Part shown: positions 1 to 6,875 of the stretch, in pieces
Numbering within the stretch: position 1 is the stretch's first letter
How the letters are laid out: each line of letters begins with the position of its first letter
Source: CAYVQF01 sp964454015
GTDB taxonomy: Bacteria; Myxococcota_A; Bradymonadia; UBA4248
Direction: 5' to 3'
Length of the DNA: 46,398 nucleotides
Assembly (NCBI GenBank): GCA_964454015.1
Contig: CAYVQF010000046.1
Coordinates: forward strand, 1 to 46,398
Program-made: the position numbers and the translations under genes
Notes under the pieces: generated by a model
What the model saw: only the letters and a program-made list of their open reading frames with translations
What the model was told of the DNA's origin: nothing
Database searches by the model: none

Positions 1-54
1 AGGACACCACGCCCAAGGACACCACGCCCAAGGACACCACGCCCAAGGACACCA
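1..54 (+). repeat. 15-bp tandem repeat coding for DTTPK
   Basis: The unit AGGACACCACGCCCA is present in three identical copies followed by a diverged fourth that ends ACCACCCC. It is in frame and encodes DTTPK. The array is cut by the window edge, so its full copy number is unknown. Confidence 0.9.
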
Positions 55-272
55 CCCCAGCAGAGACCAAAGCACCGGGTATTTTGCGCATCAACAGCAA
101 ACCGCCGGCCTCGGTGTTCATCAACGGCAAAGACCACGGCCAGACCCCGAAGAAGGTCGAGCTCAGTCCTGGCGACTATACGGTTCGCCTGGTCAACAAA
201 GAGCAGGGCCTCGATGTCTACAAGCAGGTCAAGGTCGTCGCCGGCCAGGTGCACACAGTGGTGCACCCCTAG
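1..272 (+). CDS. C-terminal part of a PEGA-domain protein (5' end outside window)
   Basis: An open frame enters from the left edge in frame 3 and stops with TAG at 270-272. It first encodes a low-complexity linker of DTTPK repeats, then about 60 residues that match a PEGA domain: a strand beginning LRINSKPPASVFINGK, the small-turn segment GQTPKK, and the closing GDYTVRL strand. PEGA domains are surface beta-sandwich modules, often at the C-terminus of Hanks-type kinases or lipoproteins in myxobacteria. The kinase at 6876-8699 has the same architecture (charged T/K-rich segments and PEGA), so this may be the tail of another such kinase, but the N-terminal part is not visible. A stem-loop follows the stop codon. 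Confidence 0.8.
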   Translation, partial: DTTPKDTTPKDTTPKDTTPAETKAPGILRINSKPPASVFINGKDHGQTPKKVELSPGDYTVRLVNKEQGLDVYKQVKVVAGQVHTVVHP

Positions 273-281
273 GGCGCTGCG

Positions 282-304
282 AGGACTCGCCACAGGCGAG
301 TCCT
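282..304. terminator. Perfect 10-bp stem-loop between convergent genes
   Basis: AGGACTCGCC at 282-291 pairs perfectly with GGCGAGTCCT at 295-304 across a 3-nt loop. It lies ten bases after the stop codon of the PEGA gene and 41 bases after the efp stop on the other strand, so it could act as a bidirectional terminator. No clear U-tract follows on either strand. Confidence 0.6.
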
Positions 305-344
305 GAAGAGCAGCTCTATTCGCGCCTCACGGCGGCCGCTGCGC

Positions 345-911
345 CTACTTCTCTTTGACGCGCTCGACGTACTCGCCGCTGCGGGTGTCGACGCGAATGA
401 GCTCACCTTCTTCAAGGTAGAGTGGGACCTGTACGACGGCTCCGGTCTCGAGGGTTGCAGGCTTGGAACCACCACTGGCAGTGTCACCTTTGACCCCAGG
501 ATCGCTCTGGGTCACCCGCAGCACGACGAAGTTGGGTAGCTCGAGGCTAATGGCGTCGCCTTTGTAGAAGAGTACCGAGACCTCCAGGTTGTCCTTGAGG
601 TAGGGGACCGCCTCTTCGACTTTGGCCTCATCGACGCGAATCTGCTCGTAGGATGTGGTATCCATGAACACCAGGTGGTGGTCTTCCCGATAGAGGTACT
701 GCATGGTCCTCTCCTCGAGATCGGGTTTACCGACGGTGTCACCTGAGCGGAAGTTCTGGCTGTGGATATTGCCGGTGATCAAGCTCTTGTAGCGGGTTTT
801 GACGAAGGCGACGCCTTTGCCAGGTTTGACATGCTGGCACTCAACGATGATGAAAGGCTCACCGTTGATTTCGATCTTCAAGTTTTTGCGGAATTCTTGG
901 GTGGAGTACAT
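345..911 (-). CDS. efp: Elongation factor P
   Basis: The 188-residue product has the full length and three-domain layout of EF-P: an N-terminal KOW-like domain containing HVKPGKGVAF, a central OB domain (about 65-125) and a C-terminal OB domain ending in the typical GEYVERVKEK. EF-P binds the ribosome between the P and E sites and relieves stalling at polyproline stretches. The tip residue of the PGKG loop is Lys32, the position that is beta-lysylated in Escherichia coli and rhamnosylated on arginine in Pseudomonas. A lysine tip suggests an EpmA/B-type or no modification; no modification genes are in the window. The gene follows a roadblock-like gene by 47 bases on the same strand. Confidence 0.97.
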   Translation of the reverse strand: MYSTQEFRKNLKIEINGEPFIIVECQHVKPGKGVAFVKTRYKSLITGNIHSQNFRSGDTVGKPDLEERTMQYLYREDHHLVFMDTTSYEQIRVDEAKVEEAVPYLKDNLEVSVLFYKGDAISLELPNFVVLRVTQSDPGVKGDTASGGSKPATLETGAVVQVPLYLEEGELIRVDTRSGEYVERVKEK

Positions 912-958
912 GCGGGGCTCTCACTCGCTGGCCAGGCGCAACGCTCATCGCGGCGCAG

Positions 959-1315
959 TCAAAGAAGTTTCTCGATCCAGGCTTCAAGCAGTCGCAGCAA
1001 CGTCTGCGCGCGGCCGACGTCCGCACTCGGCCCGAGGACGAGAACCAGTGTATGTTCATTCTTGAGGGAACGCGCCACAACGGCCAGGCGATCCGTGCGC
1101 ACGGCGAACTCCTCGATGCTCCCAGCGTCTTCGAGGGCATTGCGTTTGCGCAGGGAGACGATGACGCTGGCCAATTCGACCGCGGGAATCTGCACCCGAT
1201 CCTCTTCTCCTTCTTGAAAAGTCTCGGCGATGGTCACGCAGTCCGCGTCGAGGAGCACGCAGCCTCGCAGATCATCAATGTATGCCGGCACCTTTTCGAG
1301 GATCGACTTGAACAT
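959..1315 (-). CDS. Roadblock/LC7-like small protein
   Basis: A 118-residue soluble protein without signal peptide. The pattern is helix (MFKSILEKVPAYIDDL), strands (GCVLLDADCVTIAETF), a central helix (VELASVIVSLRKRNAL), further strands (EEFAVRTDRLAVVARSLKN, then TLVLVLGP) and a long C-terminal helix. This is the order of the roadblock/LC7 fold, whose members regulate small Ras-like GTPases (MglB type) or scaffold complexes. It is probably co-transcribed with efp downstream. No MglA-like GTPase is adjacent. The assignment rests on fold pattern rather than a signature motif, so it is moderate. Confidence 0.6.
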   Translation of the reverse strand: MFKSILEKVPAYIDDLRGCVLLDADCVTIAETFQEGEEDRVQIPAVELASVIVSLRKRNALEDAGSIEEFAVRTDRLAVVARSLKNEHTLVLVLGPSADVGRAQTLLRLLEAWIEKLL

Positions 1316-1539
1316 GCAGCATCCCGCCCGAGCTCAGCCAGAGGCAAAGCAGCACAACCTTTCTGCGTCGCGACGCGCGCCCCTCGTAAATAGAGAGGTC
1401 GCTGGCCGCCGTCAAGGTCGGCTTAGATGGGAGCTGTCGCGACCTTGTCAGGTCTGCGCGAGGGTGCTATTGCTCAAGACGGTGAGACTTAGGCGATAAT
1501 GCCCCTTCACGATATCGCGTCGCCACGCGAGGAGCGGCC

Positions 1540-1866
1540 ATGGATCAGGACACCCTGCGCCGAATTCAACAAGTGCTACAGTCCATCATTGAAGATGGTT
1601 TCGCTCGGGTTGCGTTCCTTCTCAACCACAACGGACGCTTGATCGCGCACGTCGGTCAGGCCCACTGCTTCCACCCGCAGGCACGTTTTGCCGAGCCCGT
1701 GGAAGGTGAGGAAGGTGAGAACGTCTACTTGACCGGCGTAGAAGAGCGCTTCGTTCTGGGGGCGGTCTTCTCAGAAGACGTGCCCATGGAGCTGATTCGC
1801 GAGCGGGTCGAGTCCATCCGTCCCACCTTGGAGACGGTGCTCGCGCCCTACATCCCCCGCAGTTAG
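1540..1866 (+). CDS. Short MglB/roadblock-like protein
   Basis: A 108-residue protein whose centre resembles MglB: a strand VAFLLNHNGRLIAHVGQ (MglB has a comparable NGQLI...AGQ segment), then VYLTGVEERFVLGAVF and a C-terminal helix with RERVESIRPTLETVL. It is shorter than MglB because the central helical section is reduced to a glycine- and glutamate-rich stretch. The start is supported by AGGAG at 1530-1534, five bases before ATG. It is divergent from the other roadblock-like gene, with 224 bases between the two starts. A role as a GTPase-regulating or dimeric scaffold protein is inferred from the family. Confidence 0.65.
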   Translation: MDQDTLRRIQQVLQSIIEDGFARVAFLLNHNGRLIAHVGQAHCFHPQARFAEPVEGEEGENVYLTGVEERFVLGAVFSEDVPMELIRERVESIRPTLETVLAPYIPRS

Positions 1867-1908
1867 GGCCCTTGGCAGCCTAGCCCCCGGGGGCAGTCTT
1901 GGGGCGCA

Positions 1909-2235
1909 TCAGCCGCCGGTGAAGACGTTGGGGCTCGCCGTGACGATCTTGCCCGTTCCGCCACAGTGCTTGGTAGCGTCGCCCTGTCGCACGGCTTTTT
2001 TGCCGTTGATGAAGACCGTCGAGCTGCCATCTTTGGTTTGCCAGAAGTTGCCATCGCAGCAGGCCGCGTGCACGCCGGGATCAGGCGCCACCCGCAGCGC
2101 TGGCAGGCTGTTGACAAAGACCGTCGGCGAGCCACCGATTGCGGGGCCAATGCAAGGGTGCGGACAAGCAGGACAGCCATGCGCGTCAGCGGGAATCTGA
2201 GACAAGTCGGTAAGTCGTGCTTGAGGTGGGGGCAC
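1909..2235 (-). CDS. Stand-alone PAAR-domain spike protein
   Basis: The 108-residue product has the PAAR layout: paired HGCPACPHPCIGPAIGG and GSPTVFVNSLPALRV near the N-terminus, and DGSSTVFINGKKAVRQGDATKHCGGTG at the C-terminal half. PAAR proteins form the metal-stabilised conical tip on the VgrG-like spike of type VI secretion systems and of extracellular contractile injection systems. Several Cys and His residues could bind the metal. Start is GTG at 2235 with AGGAGG seven bases upstream. No spike, sheath or tube genes are near; the only other possibly related gene is the AAA+ ATPase at the far right end of the window. Confidence 0.88.
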   Translation of the reverse strand: MPPPQARLTDLSQIPADAHGCPACPHPCIGPAIGGSPTVFVNSLPALRVAPDPGVHAACCDGNFWQTKDGSSTVFINGKKAVRQGDATKHCGGTGKIVTASPNVFTGG

Positions 2236-2353
2236 CGTTCATCCTCCTCTAAACCATCGTGAAGCATCCGTGCGCGTCGCGTCGTCACCACGAGAGAGCC
2301 GCCGTCGCGCCGAGAGCAATTCTCGTGCCTTCAGCCGCCCCACGGCGCCAGCG

Positions 2354-2382
2354 GCCCACGGCACCACGGCTGTGGCGTGGGC
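2354..2382. repeat. Interrupted inverted repeat (hairpin)
   Basis: GCCCACG (2354-2360) pairs with CGTGGGC (2376-2382), and inside it CCAC (2364-2367) pairs with GTGG (2372-2375) around a 4-base loop; three bases at 2361-2363 are unpaired. It stands between the PAAR gene and the thioredoxin gene, just beyond the larger hairpin at 2406-2443. Confidence 0.5.
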
Positions 2383-2405
2383 GGCCGTTCCCGTCACAGT
2401 CACCC

Positions 2406-2443
2406 GCCTGGCGCATGGTGACAAGAGTCACCATGCGCCAGGC
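2406..2443 (-). terminator. 17-bp perfect stem-loop after the four-thioredoxin gene
   Basis: Bases 2406-2422 and 2427-2443 are perfect reverse complements (core CCTGGCGCATGGTGAC) around the loop AAGA. The element begins 12 bases beyond the stop codon of the minus-strand thioredoxin gene, so a transcription terminator or RNA 3' end is the simplest reading. There is no U-tract on either strand. Confidence 0.65.
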
Positions 2444-2454
2444 ATGGGGAGAGG

Positions 2455-5196
2455 CTATTTCAAGTTCGCCAGCGCCTCATCGACTTCTTTCTTGAAGTTA
2501 TCGTAAGGCTGTGCGCCCACGAACTTCTTGCCATTGATGAGGAAGGAGGGCGTCCCCGAGAGGCCAGCCGAGCGCGCGTCCTTGAGGTCGGCGTCGACGC
2601 GCTCTTTGAATCTCCCCGTGTCCAAGGCCTCGCGGAACTTGGCCATGTTCAGGCCAAGTTGCTCGGCATAGCGCTCCAAGTCGGCCCGCCCGAGTTGGCG
2701 CTGGTTGGCAAAGAGCAGGTCGTGGTATTCCCAGAATTTCCCTTGATCATGCGCGGCCAAAGAGGCCTGCGCTGCCAGGTGCGCGTTGGCATGGAAGTCC
2801 AGTGGCAGGTGCTTGAACACCACCTTGATCTGGTTCGGGTAGGCTTGCATGAGTTGGTCGATGGTGGGGTTGACCTTGGAGCAGAAGGGGCATTCGAACT
2901 CACTGAATTCAATGATGGTGATGGGCGCCTTGGCCGGCCCTTTGAAGGGTGCCCCAGCGATGTCCACCACGATGGGTCCTTCAGGCACCACAGGCTTGGG
3001 CGCCTCGGGCGCGGTCTTGGCCTCCCGGATCACCGTCTCGTAGATCTTCGCAGCAGGCACACCCTTCTTCAGGAACTCATCAGCCACTTTCAGCTCACGG
3101 TCCAAAGCCGCCTGGAAGGCCGTAATGGGCTGGGCACCCGAGAAGCGCACGCCATTGATGAAAAAGTGCGGCGTCCCGCGCACGGCGACCTTCGCGCCAG
3201 CCGCTTTGTCGGCGTTGATGGCGTTGTCGAGGGCCGGGTTGTCCAGATCGGCCGTGAAGCGGTTCATGTCCAAGCCGATCTGGGCGGCGTAGGCCAACAG
3301 GTTCTCACGCTGCAAGGCGCGGTGGTTGGCGAAGAGCACGTCGTGGTATTCCCAGAACTTCCCTTGTTGCCCCGCGGCGATGGAGGCGCGGTGGGCCAAG
3401 GGGGCGTTCTTGTGGAAATCCAAGGGGAAATGCTTGAAGACCACTCTCACCTTGCCAGGGTTCTTCTCCACGAGCTCATTGAGGGTGTCCGTCGCCTTGG
3501 AGCAGAAGGGGCACTCGAAATCGGTGAACTCGACGATGGTCACGGGGGCATTGGGATCGCCCTTGGTGGGGCTGTCGCCCAAGTCCACCATCATCCGCCC
3601 TTCATCGACGGGCTGGTCAGGGCGCTGCGGGGGCGCTTCCTTGGGTGCCGTGCGCACCAACTCCCGATAGAGGGCCACGCCGCTCAAGCCGCGCTCATTG
3701 GCCACCTTGTCCGCCCGAGCGATCTCCTCGTCGATGGCCGTCTTGAAGTTGTCAAAGGGCTGAGCGCCGACGAACTTGCGTCCGTTGATCAAGAAGGAGG
3801 GCGTGCCGCTGATGCCAAAGACCTGCCCATCGGCCATTTGCTGATCCACGACCTCGGCAAAGCGACCGCTGTCGAGGTCCTGCCGGAAGCGCGCCATATT
3901 GAGGCCGACTTGCTCGGCATAGCGCTCGAGGTCTTGCCGGCTGAGCTGGCGCTGGTTGGCAAAGAGGATGTCATGGTACTCCCAGAACTTACCTTGCTCA
4001 TGGGCTGCCAAGGAGGCCTGGCCGGCGAGGTGGGCGTTCTTGTGGAAATCCAGGGGGAATTGGGCAAAGGCGATCTGCACGTCGTTGGGATAGGCCTCCA
4101 TGATCTGGGCGATGGTCGGCTTGACCTTGGAGCAGAAGGGGCACTCGAACTCGCTGAACTCGATGATGGTCACCTTGGGGCTAGCCGCGCCCTTGCGAGG
4201 CAGGGTCGTTACGTCCGGTCCCAGCGGGTTGCCCACGCGTTGTGGCCGCGGAGGTACCACCTGCGCTGGCTCAGCGGCTCTTTGTGGCGCCTGGGGTGCA
4301 GCACCTTGTGCCGTACCGACAGCCCCTCCGGCCTCGACCGCGCCCGGCCTATCTTCAAGGCGCGCCAGCGTCTCGACCTTGATGCCGTCAGCAGCGTCCC
4401 TATTGGCCCACACGGCGAAAGCGTAGTAGGCGTTGGGGGTCTTCATCAGCTCGTTGGCCCGTTTGAGCTCCTGATCGAGCACGGTCTTCACCGCTTCATA
4501 GGTCACGCCTTGCTTGAAGGAGACGCGACGGCCGTTGATGTAGATGCTCGGCGTGCTGCTCAGCCCCAAGCGCTCAGCCAAAGCCAAGTCGCGGCCGACG
4601 GCAGCCACGGCCTCAGGCGAGGTCATGTCAGCCTGAAACTTGGCCTTGTCCAGATTGATTTTGACGGCGTACTCGAGCAGCTTGTCGGGCTTCAAGAAGG
4701 TACCAAATTTCTCTTGCATCGCTTTGGCATCGCTGCGGTCCGTCGGGAAATTGGCAAAAATGACGTCGTGGTATTCCCAGAACTTGCCCTGCTGGCCTGC
4801 CGCCCACGCCGCCTGCGCCGCCATCCGCGCGTCGGGGTGAATCGACAGAGGCAAGTGTTTCCAAACCACCCGCACCGTATTGGCGCCGTACTCGCGCACG
4901 GCTTGATTGACGACGGCGTCAGCCGTGCCACGCGAGGCGTTGCACTGAAAATCACCGAAAACCACCATGGTCACCGGCGCCGTGTGTTCGCCCTTGGCCG
5001 GTGAGCCACGCACGGGCAGTGCTTCTGAATCTATCGTAGCCTTGGCCAGCTCAGCCGAGCTGTCCTTGACATCCTTCAGGCTCGGCGGCTTGGCGATGAA
5101 GTAGCCAGCCAAAAAAGCGATCAGCGCCACAATGACGAAGCCAACCACAGCCACCACCGGGCTGAGGCGCTTCTCTTCGGGTCCATTCGTCGACAT
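2455..5196 (-). CDS. Membrane-anchored protein with four DsbA-like thioredoxin domains
   Basis: The 913-residue product starts at ATG 5196, eight bases after AGGAGA. It has one N-terminal membrane segment (about 13-35) and then four tandem Thioredoxin_4/DsbA-like domains at about 65-255, 325-500, 540-715 and 740-913. Domains 2-4 keep the redox motif CPFC (352-355, 562-565, 769-772) and the cis-proline loop (TPSFLI or TPHFFI); domain 1 keeps the cis-proline loop but has CNAS at 85-88, so its second cysteine is lost. Each domain repeats GKFWEYHD.LFAN and PL.FH.NA. The orientation of the anchor puts the domains in the periplasm, where they would exchange disulfides. Single-domain family members are about 200-250 residues. 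Domain 1 is likely a pseudo-domain used for substrate binding; this is inference. Confidence 0.93.
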   Translation of the reverse strand: MSTNGPEEKRLSPVVAVVGFVIVALIAFLAGYFIAKPPSLKDVKDSSAELAKATIDSEALPVRGSPAKGEHTAPVTMVVFGDFQCNASRGTADAVVNQAVREYGANTVRVVWKHLPLSIHPDARMAAQAAWAAGQQGKFWEYHDVIFANFPTDRSDAKAMQEKFGTFLKPDKLLEYAVKINLDKAKFQADMTSPEAVAAVGRDLALAERLGLSSTPSIYINGRRVSFKQGVTYEAVKTVLDQELKRANELMKTPNAYYAFAVWANRDAADGIKVETLARLEDRPGAVEAGGAVGTAQGAAPQAPQRAAEPAQVVPPRPQRVGNPLGPDVTTLPRKGAASPKVTIIEFSEFECPFCSKVKPTIAQIMEAYPNDVQIAFAQFPLDFHKNAHLAGQASLAAHEQGKFWEYHDILFANQRQLSRQDLERYAEQVGLNMARFRQDLDSGRFAEVVDQQMADGQVFGISGTPSFLINGRKFVGAQPFDNFKTAIDEEIARADKVANERGLSGVALYRELVRTAPKEAPPQRPDQPVDEGRMMVDLGDSPTKGDPNAPVTIVEFTDFECPFCSKATDTLNELVEKNPGKVRVVFKHFPLDFHKNAPLAHRASIAAGQQGKFWEYHDVLFANHRALQRENLLAYAAQIGLDMNRFTADLDNPALDNAINADKAAGAKVAVRGTPHFFINGVRFSGAQPITAFQAALDRELKVADEFLKKGVPAAKIYETVIREAKTAPEAPKPVVPEGPIVVDIAGAPFKGPAKAPITIIEFSEFECPFCSKVNPTIDQLMQAYPNQIKVVFKHLPLDFHANAHLAAQASLAAHDQGKFWEYHDLLFANQRQLGRADLERYAEQLGLNMAKFREALDTGRFKERVDADLKDARSAGLSGTPSFLINGKKFVGAQPYDNFKKEVDEALANLK

Positions 5197-5242
5197 CTCT
5201 TCTCTCCTAAAAAAAAGAAAACACCCAAGTCGCGACATGCCC

Positions 5243-5257
5243 TGTCGATACCCGACA
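5243..5257. promoter_or_regulatory. Small inverted repeat upstream of the thioredoxin gene
   Basis: TGTCG (5243-5247) and CGACA (5253-5257) are inverted around five bases, 47-61 bases upstream of the start codon. The position fits an operator in the promoter region, but five-base arms can occur by chance. Confidence 0.3.
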
Positions 5258-5351
5258 AGGCGCGCACAAACAACCTCCCACGGCGACTCACTCACGCAGA
5301 GACGCGCGAACAAAGTGAGAGCACTTGCGCCGCAGGACGCAATCTTTAGCG

Positions 5352-5924
5352 TCAAGTTCGCGGCGGCCGCTCCAGGCGCCAGAGCACCTCCTGGTCGCAG
5401 AGCGAATAACTCACCCGCCATCCCACCCGCGCCAGACGCTGCATCGGGATGGGAAGGGCCACGACGGCGTCCGGTTGCAACGGCGACATTTGCACCCGCA
5501 ACATTGAGCCTCGCTCCTGGCTATACGGCTCACCAGGCTGCATTTCGCAGTCGGGCTCCCCGGGCACACACATATGGCCATGGCTCTGGTGCTCCTTGTG
5601 ATGCTCTTTGTGCCGCACCAAGGCGGTCATCAACCGGGGCGAACACGACCACGGGCCATCACAACACATCCCATAGGGCAAGAGTTCGTTATCCACGTCC
5701 AGCGGCGGCCGCCGCTGCTGCAGCGTCTCCAGGGACTGCGAGCAGGCCCCCAACGCCTGCGCCAACTCGATAGCCAGCGGCAGAGGCGTGCTACAATTGG
5801 CGGTCTCCGCCTGAGCAGACGGCGTCCCCAAGAGCAGCGCCGCGGCAAAGGCGCTCGCCGCCATGAAAACGGCCCATGGTCGTCCACCCTGGGGTGGACG
5901 AAGTGTGGCGAAAGAAGATCCCAT
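5352..5924 (-). CDS. Secreted protein of unknown function
   Basis: A protein of up to 190 residues with a signal peptide: a hydrophobic stretch MAASAFAAALLLG followed by TPSAQA and a likely signal peptidase I site before ETANCS. The mature part has about 150 residues, eight cysteines including CCDG and a histidine-rich stretch RHKEHHKEHQSHGHMC that could bind a metal; no family is recognised. The start at 5924 has an AGGA sequence nearby, but ATG 5864, directly before the hydrophobic core, is also possible; a 9-bp inverted repeat lies between the two. It is the gene upstream of the four-domain thioredoxin gene on the same strand (155 bases apart), so its cysteines could be clients of that protein; this is inference from adjacency. 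Confidence 0.65.
   Translation of the reverse strand: MGSSFATLRPPQGGRPWAVFMAASAFAAALLLGTPSAQAETANCSTPLPLAIELAQALGACSQSLETLQQRRPPLDVDNELLPYGMCCDGPWSCSPRLMTALVRHKEHHKEHQSHGHMCVPGEPDCEMQPGEPYSQERGSMLRVQMSPLQPDAVVALPIPMQRLARVGWRVSYSLCDQEVLWRLERPPRT
5881..5900. promoter_or_regulatory. 9-bp inverted repeat at the start of the secreted-protein gene
   Basis: CGTCCACCC at 5881-5889 and GGGTGGACG at 5892-5900 form a perfect inverted repeat with a two-base spacer. It is inside the coding region if translation begins at 5924 but is in the leader if it begins at 5864. An operator or leader hairpin is possible. Confidence 0.4.
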
Positions 5925-6240
5925 ACGGTCCTATTTGCGCCGGCGCTCCAACTACACCTTCACGCCCGACCGTGGCGCAACCAACACATCAACTGCCGTG
6001 CAATGAGATAGCCAACACAGGGGGCTGCGTCAAGATGCGCGTGGCATATTGCCCCACACGCCACAGGCGCCGTCCCCAGCGCCCCGCCGCCGCGACACCA
6101 CACCCACTCGCCCTCGCCTTTTGGCGATGGATTTGCATAAGATGCATAGAGAGGGCGGTCGCAAGTGAATGTGGCCGCCCCGCTTCGCGTCCACTCCCCG
6201 TCGCCGACGCGATACCCGCACCCACATGAGGAGTAGAACC
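5925..6240. other. Divergent intergenic region, 316 bases
   Basis: It separates the minus-strand secreted-protein gene from the plus-strand HEAT gene and must hold both promoters. The only structure seen is TGCAT-AAG-ATGCA at 6134-6146, a small inverted repeat in a locally AT-rich patch about 95 bases before the HEAT gene start. No convincing -35/-10 pair was found and no further coding frame is supported. Confidence 0.4.
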
Positions 6241-6843
6241 ATGCGCCCCCTTGGCTCACGATTGTTTTGGATACCCGTCGCGCTCCTTTTCATCTGGGCC
6301 ACACTTGGCGTGTCGGTGGCTCAAGATCACCCCCACCAACACGGTGCCACCACCCCAGACCACGCGGACAGTGGTGTTGAAATGATGGACGCCGATAAAA
6401 TCCGGGTCTTGCTCAGCGCCCACTGCTCCTTCCCCACCCGGGAGGAGCTCGTCGCCATCTCCGCCGATGCCCCAGCCTTGCTGATGGAGATTTTCAACGA
6501 CCCCAACGCCCTGCCTTCGGTGCGCATGCGAGCCCTCGATGCCCTGGGCTACTTCAACACCCCCGAGACCGAGAGCTTCCTCGTCTATCTCCTGGAGAAC
6601 CACGGCCAATTGGAGACGCGCCACCTCCACCACGCCATCACGGCCTACGGCAAAGTGGCCGGCGAGCGCTCCATCCCTGCGGTCAGAGGCTTCCTCGAGC
6701 ACGCGGATGTCCAGGTGCGCATGACCGTCATCGACGCCCTCCGTTCCTTTGCCGGCCAACCCGGCAGGGAGCTGCTCCAACAGCGCCTCGCCGTGGAGCC
6801 CAACCGGGTCGTCAAGGAACGCCTGGAGTTGGGCGTCCGCTAG
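6241..6843 (+). CDS. Secreted HEAT-repeat protein
   Basis: The 200-residue product starts at ATG 6241, eight bases after AGGAG (6229-6233 region). A signal peptide (hydrophobic WIPVALLFIWATLGVSVAQ) is followed by a His-rich mature N-terminus (DHPHQHG and DHADSG). The rest, about 60-200, is all-helical with HEAT-like repeats: PSVRMRALDALGYF, ETRHLHHAITAYGKV and ADVQVRMTVIDALRSF, each preceded by a shorter helix. HEAT repeats form a curved scaffold for protein binding; the substrate is unknown. It is convergent with the kinase gene, 32 bases away, and divergent from the other secreted protein. The His-rich N-terminus may bind metal; this is inference. Confidence 0.75.
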   Translation: MRPLGSRLFWIPVALLFIWATLGVSVAQDHPHQHGATTPDHADSGVEMMDADKIRVLLSAHCSFPTREELVAISADAPALLMEIFNDPNALPSVRMRALDALGYFNTPETESFLVYLLENHGQLETRHLHHAITAYGKVAGERSIPAVRGFLEHADVQVRMTVIDALRSFAGQPGRELLQQRLAVEPNRVVKERLELGVR

Positions 6844-6875
6844 GCGCGCCACCCGACCCTGAGCCCCACTCTCCC

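Noticed and set aside
1883..1894. 12-base palindrome GCCCCCGGGGGC as a terminator
   Set aside because: It has no loop or U-tract and is made of C and G runs, likely by base composition.
2659..5004. Long open frame opposite the four-thioredoxin gene
   Set aside because: It is a high-GC shadow frame; the protein in the other strand has clear repeats, signal anchor and ribosome site.
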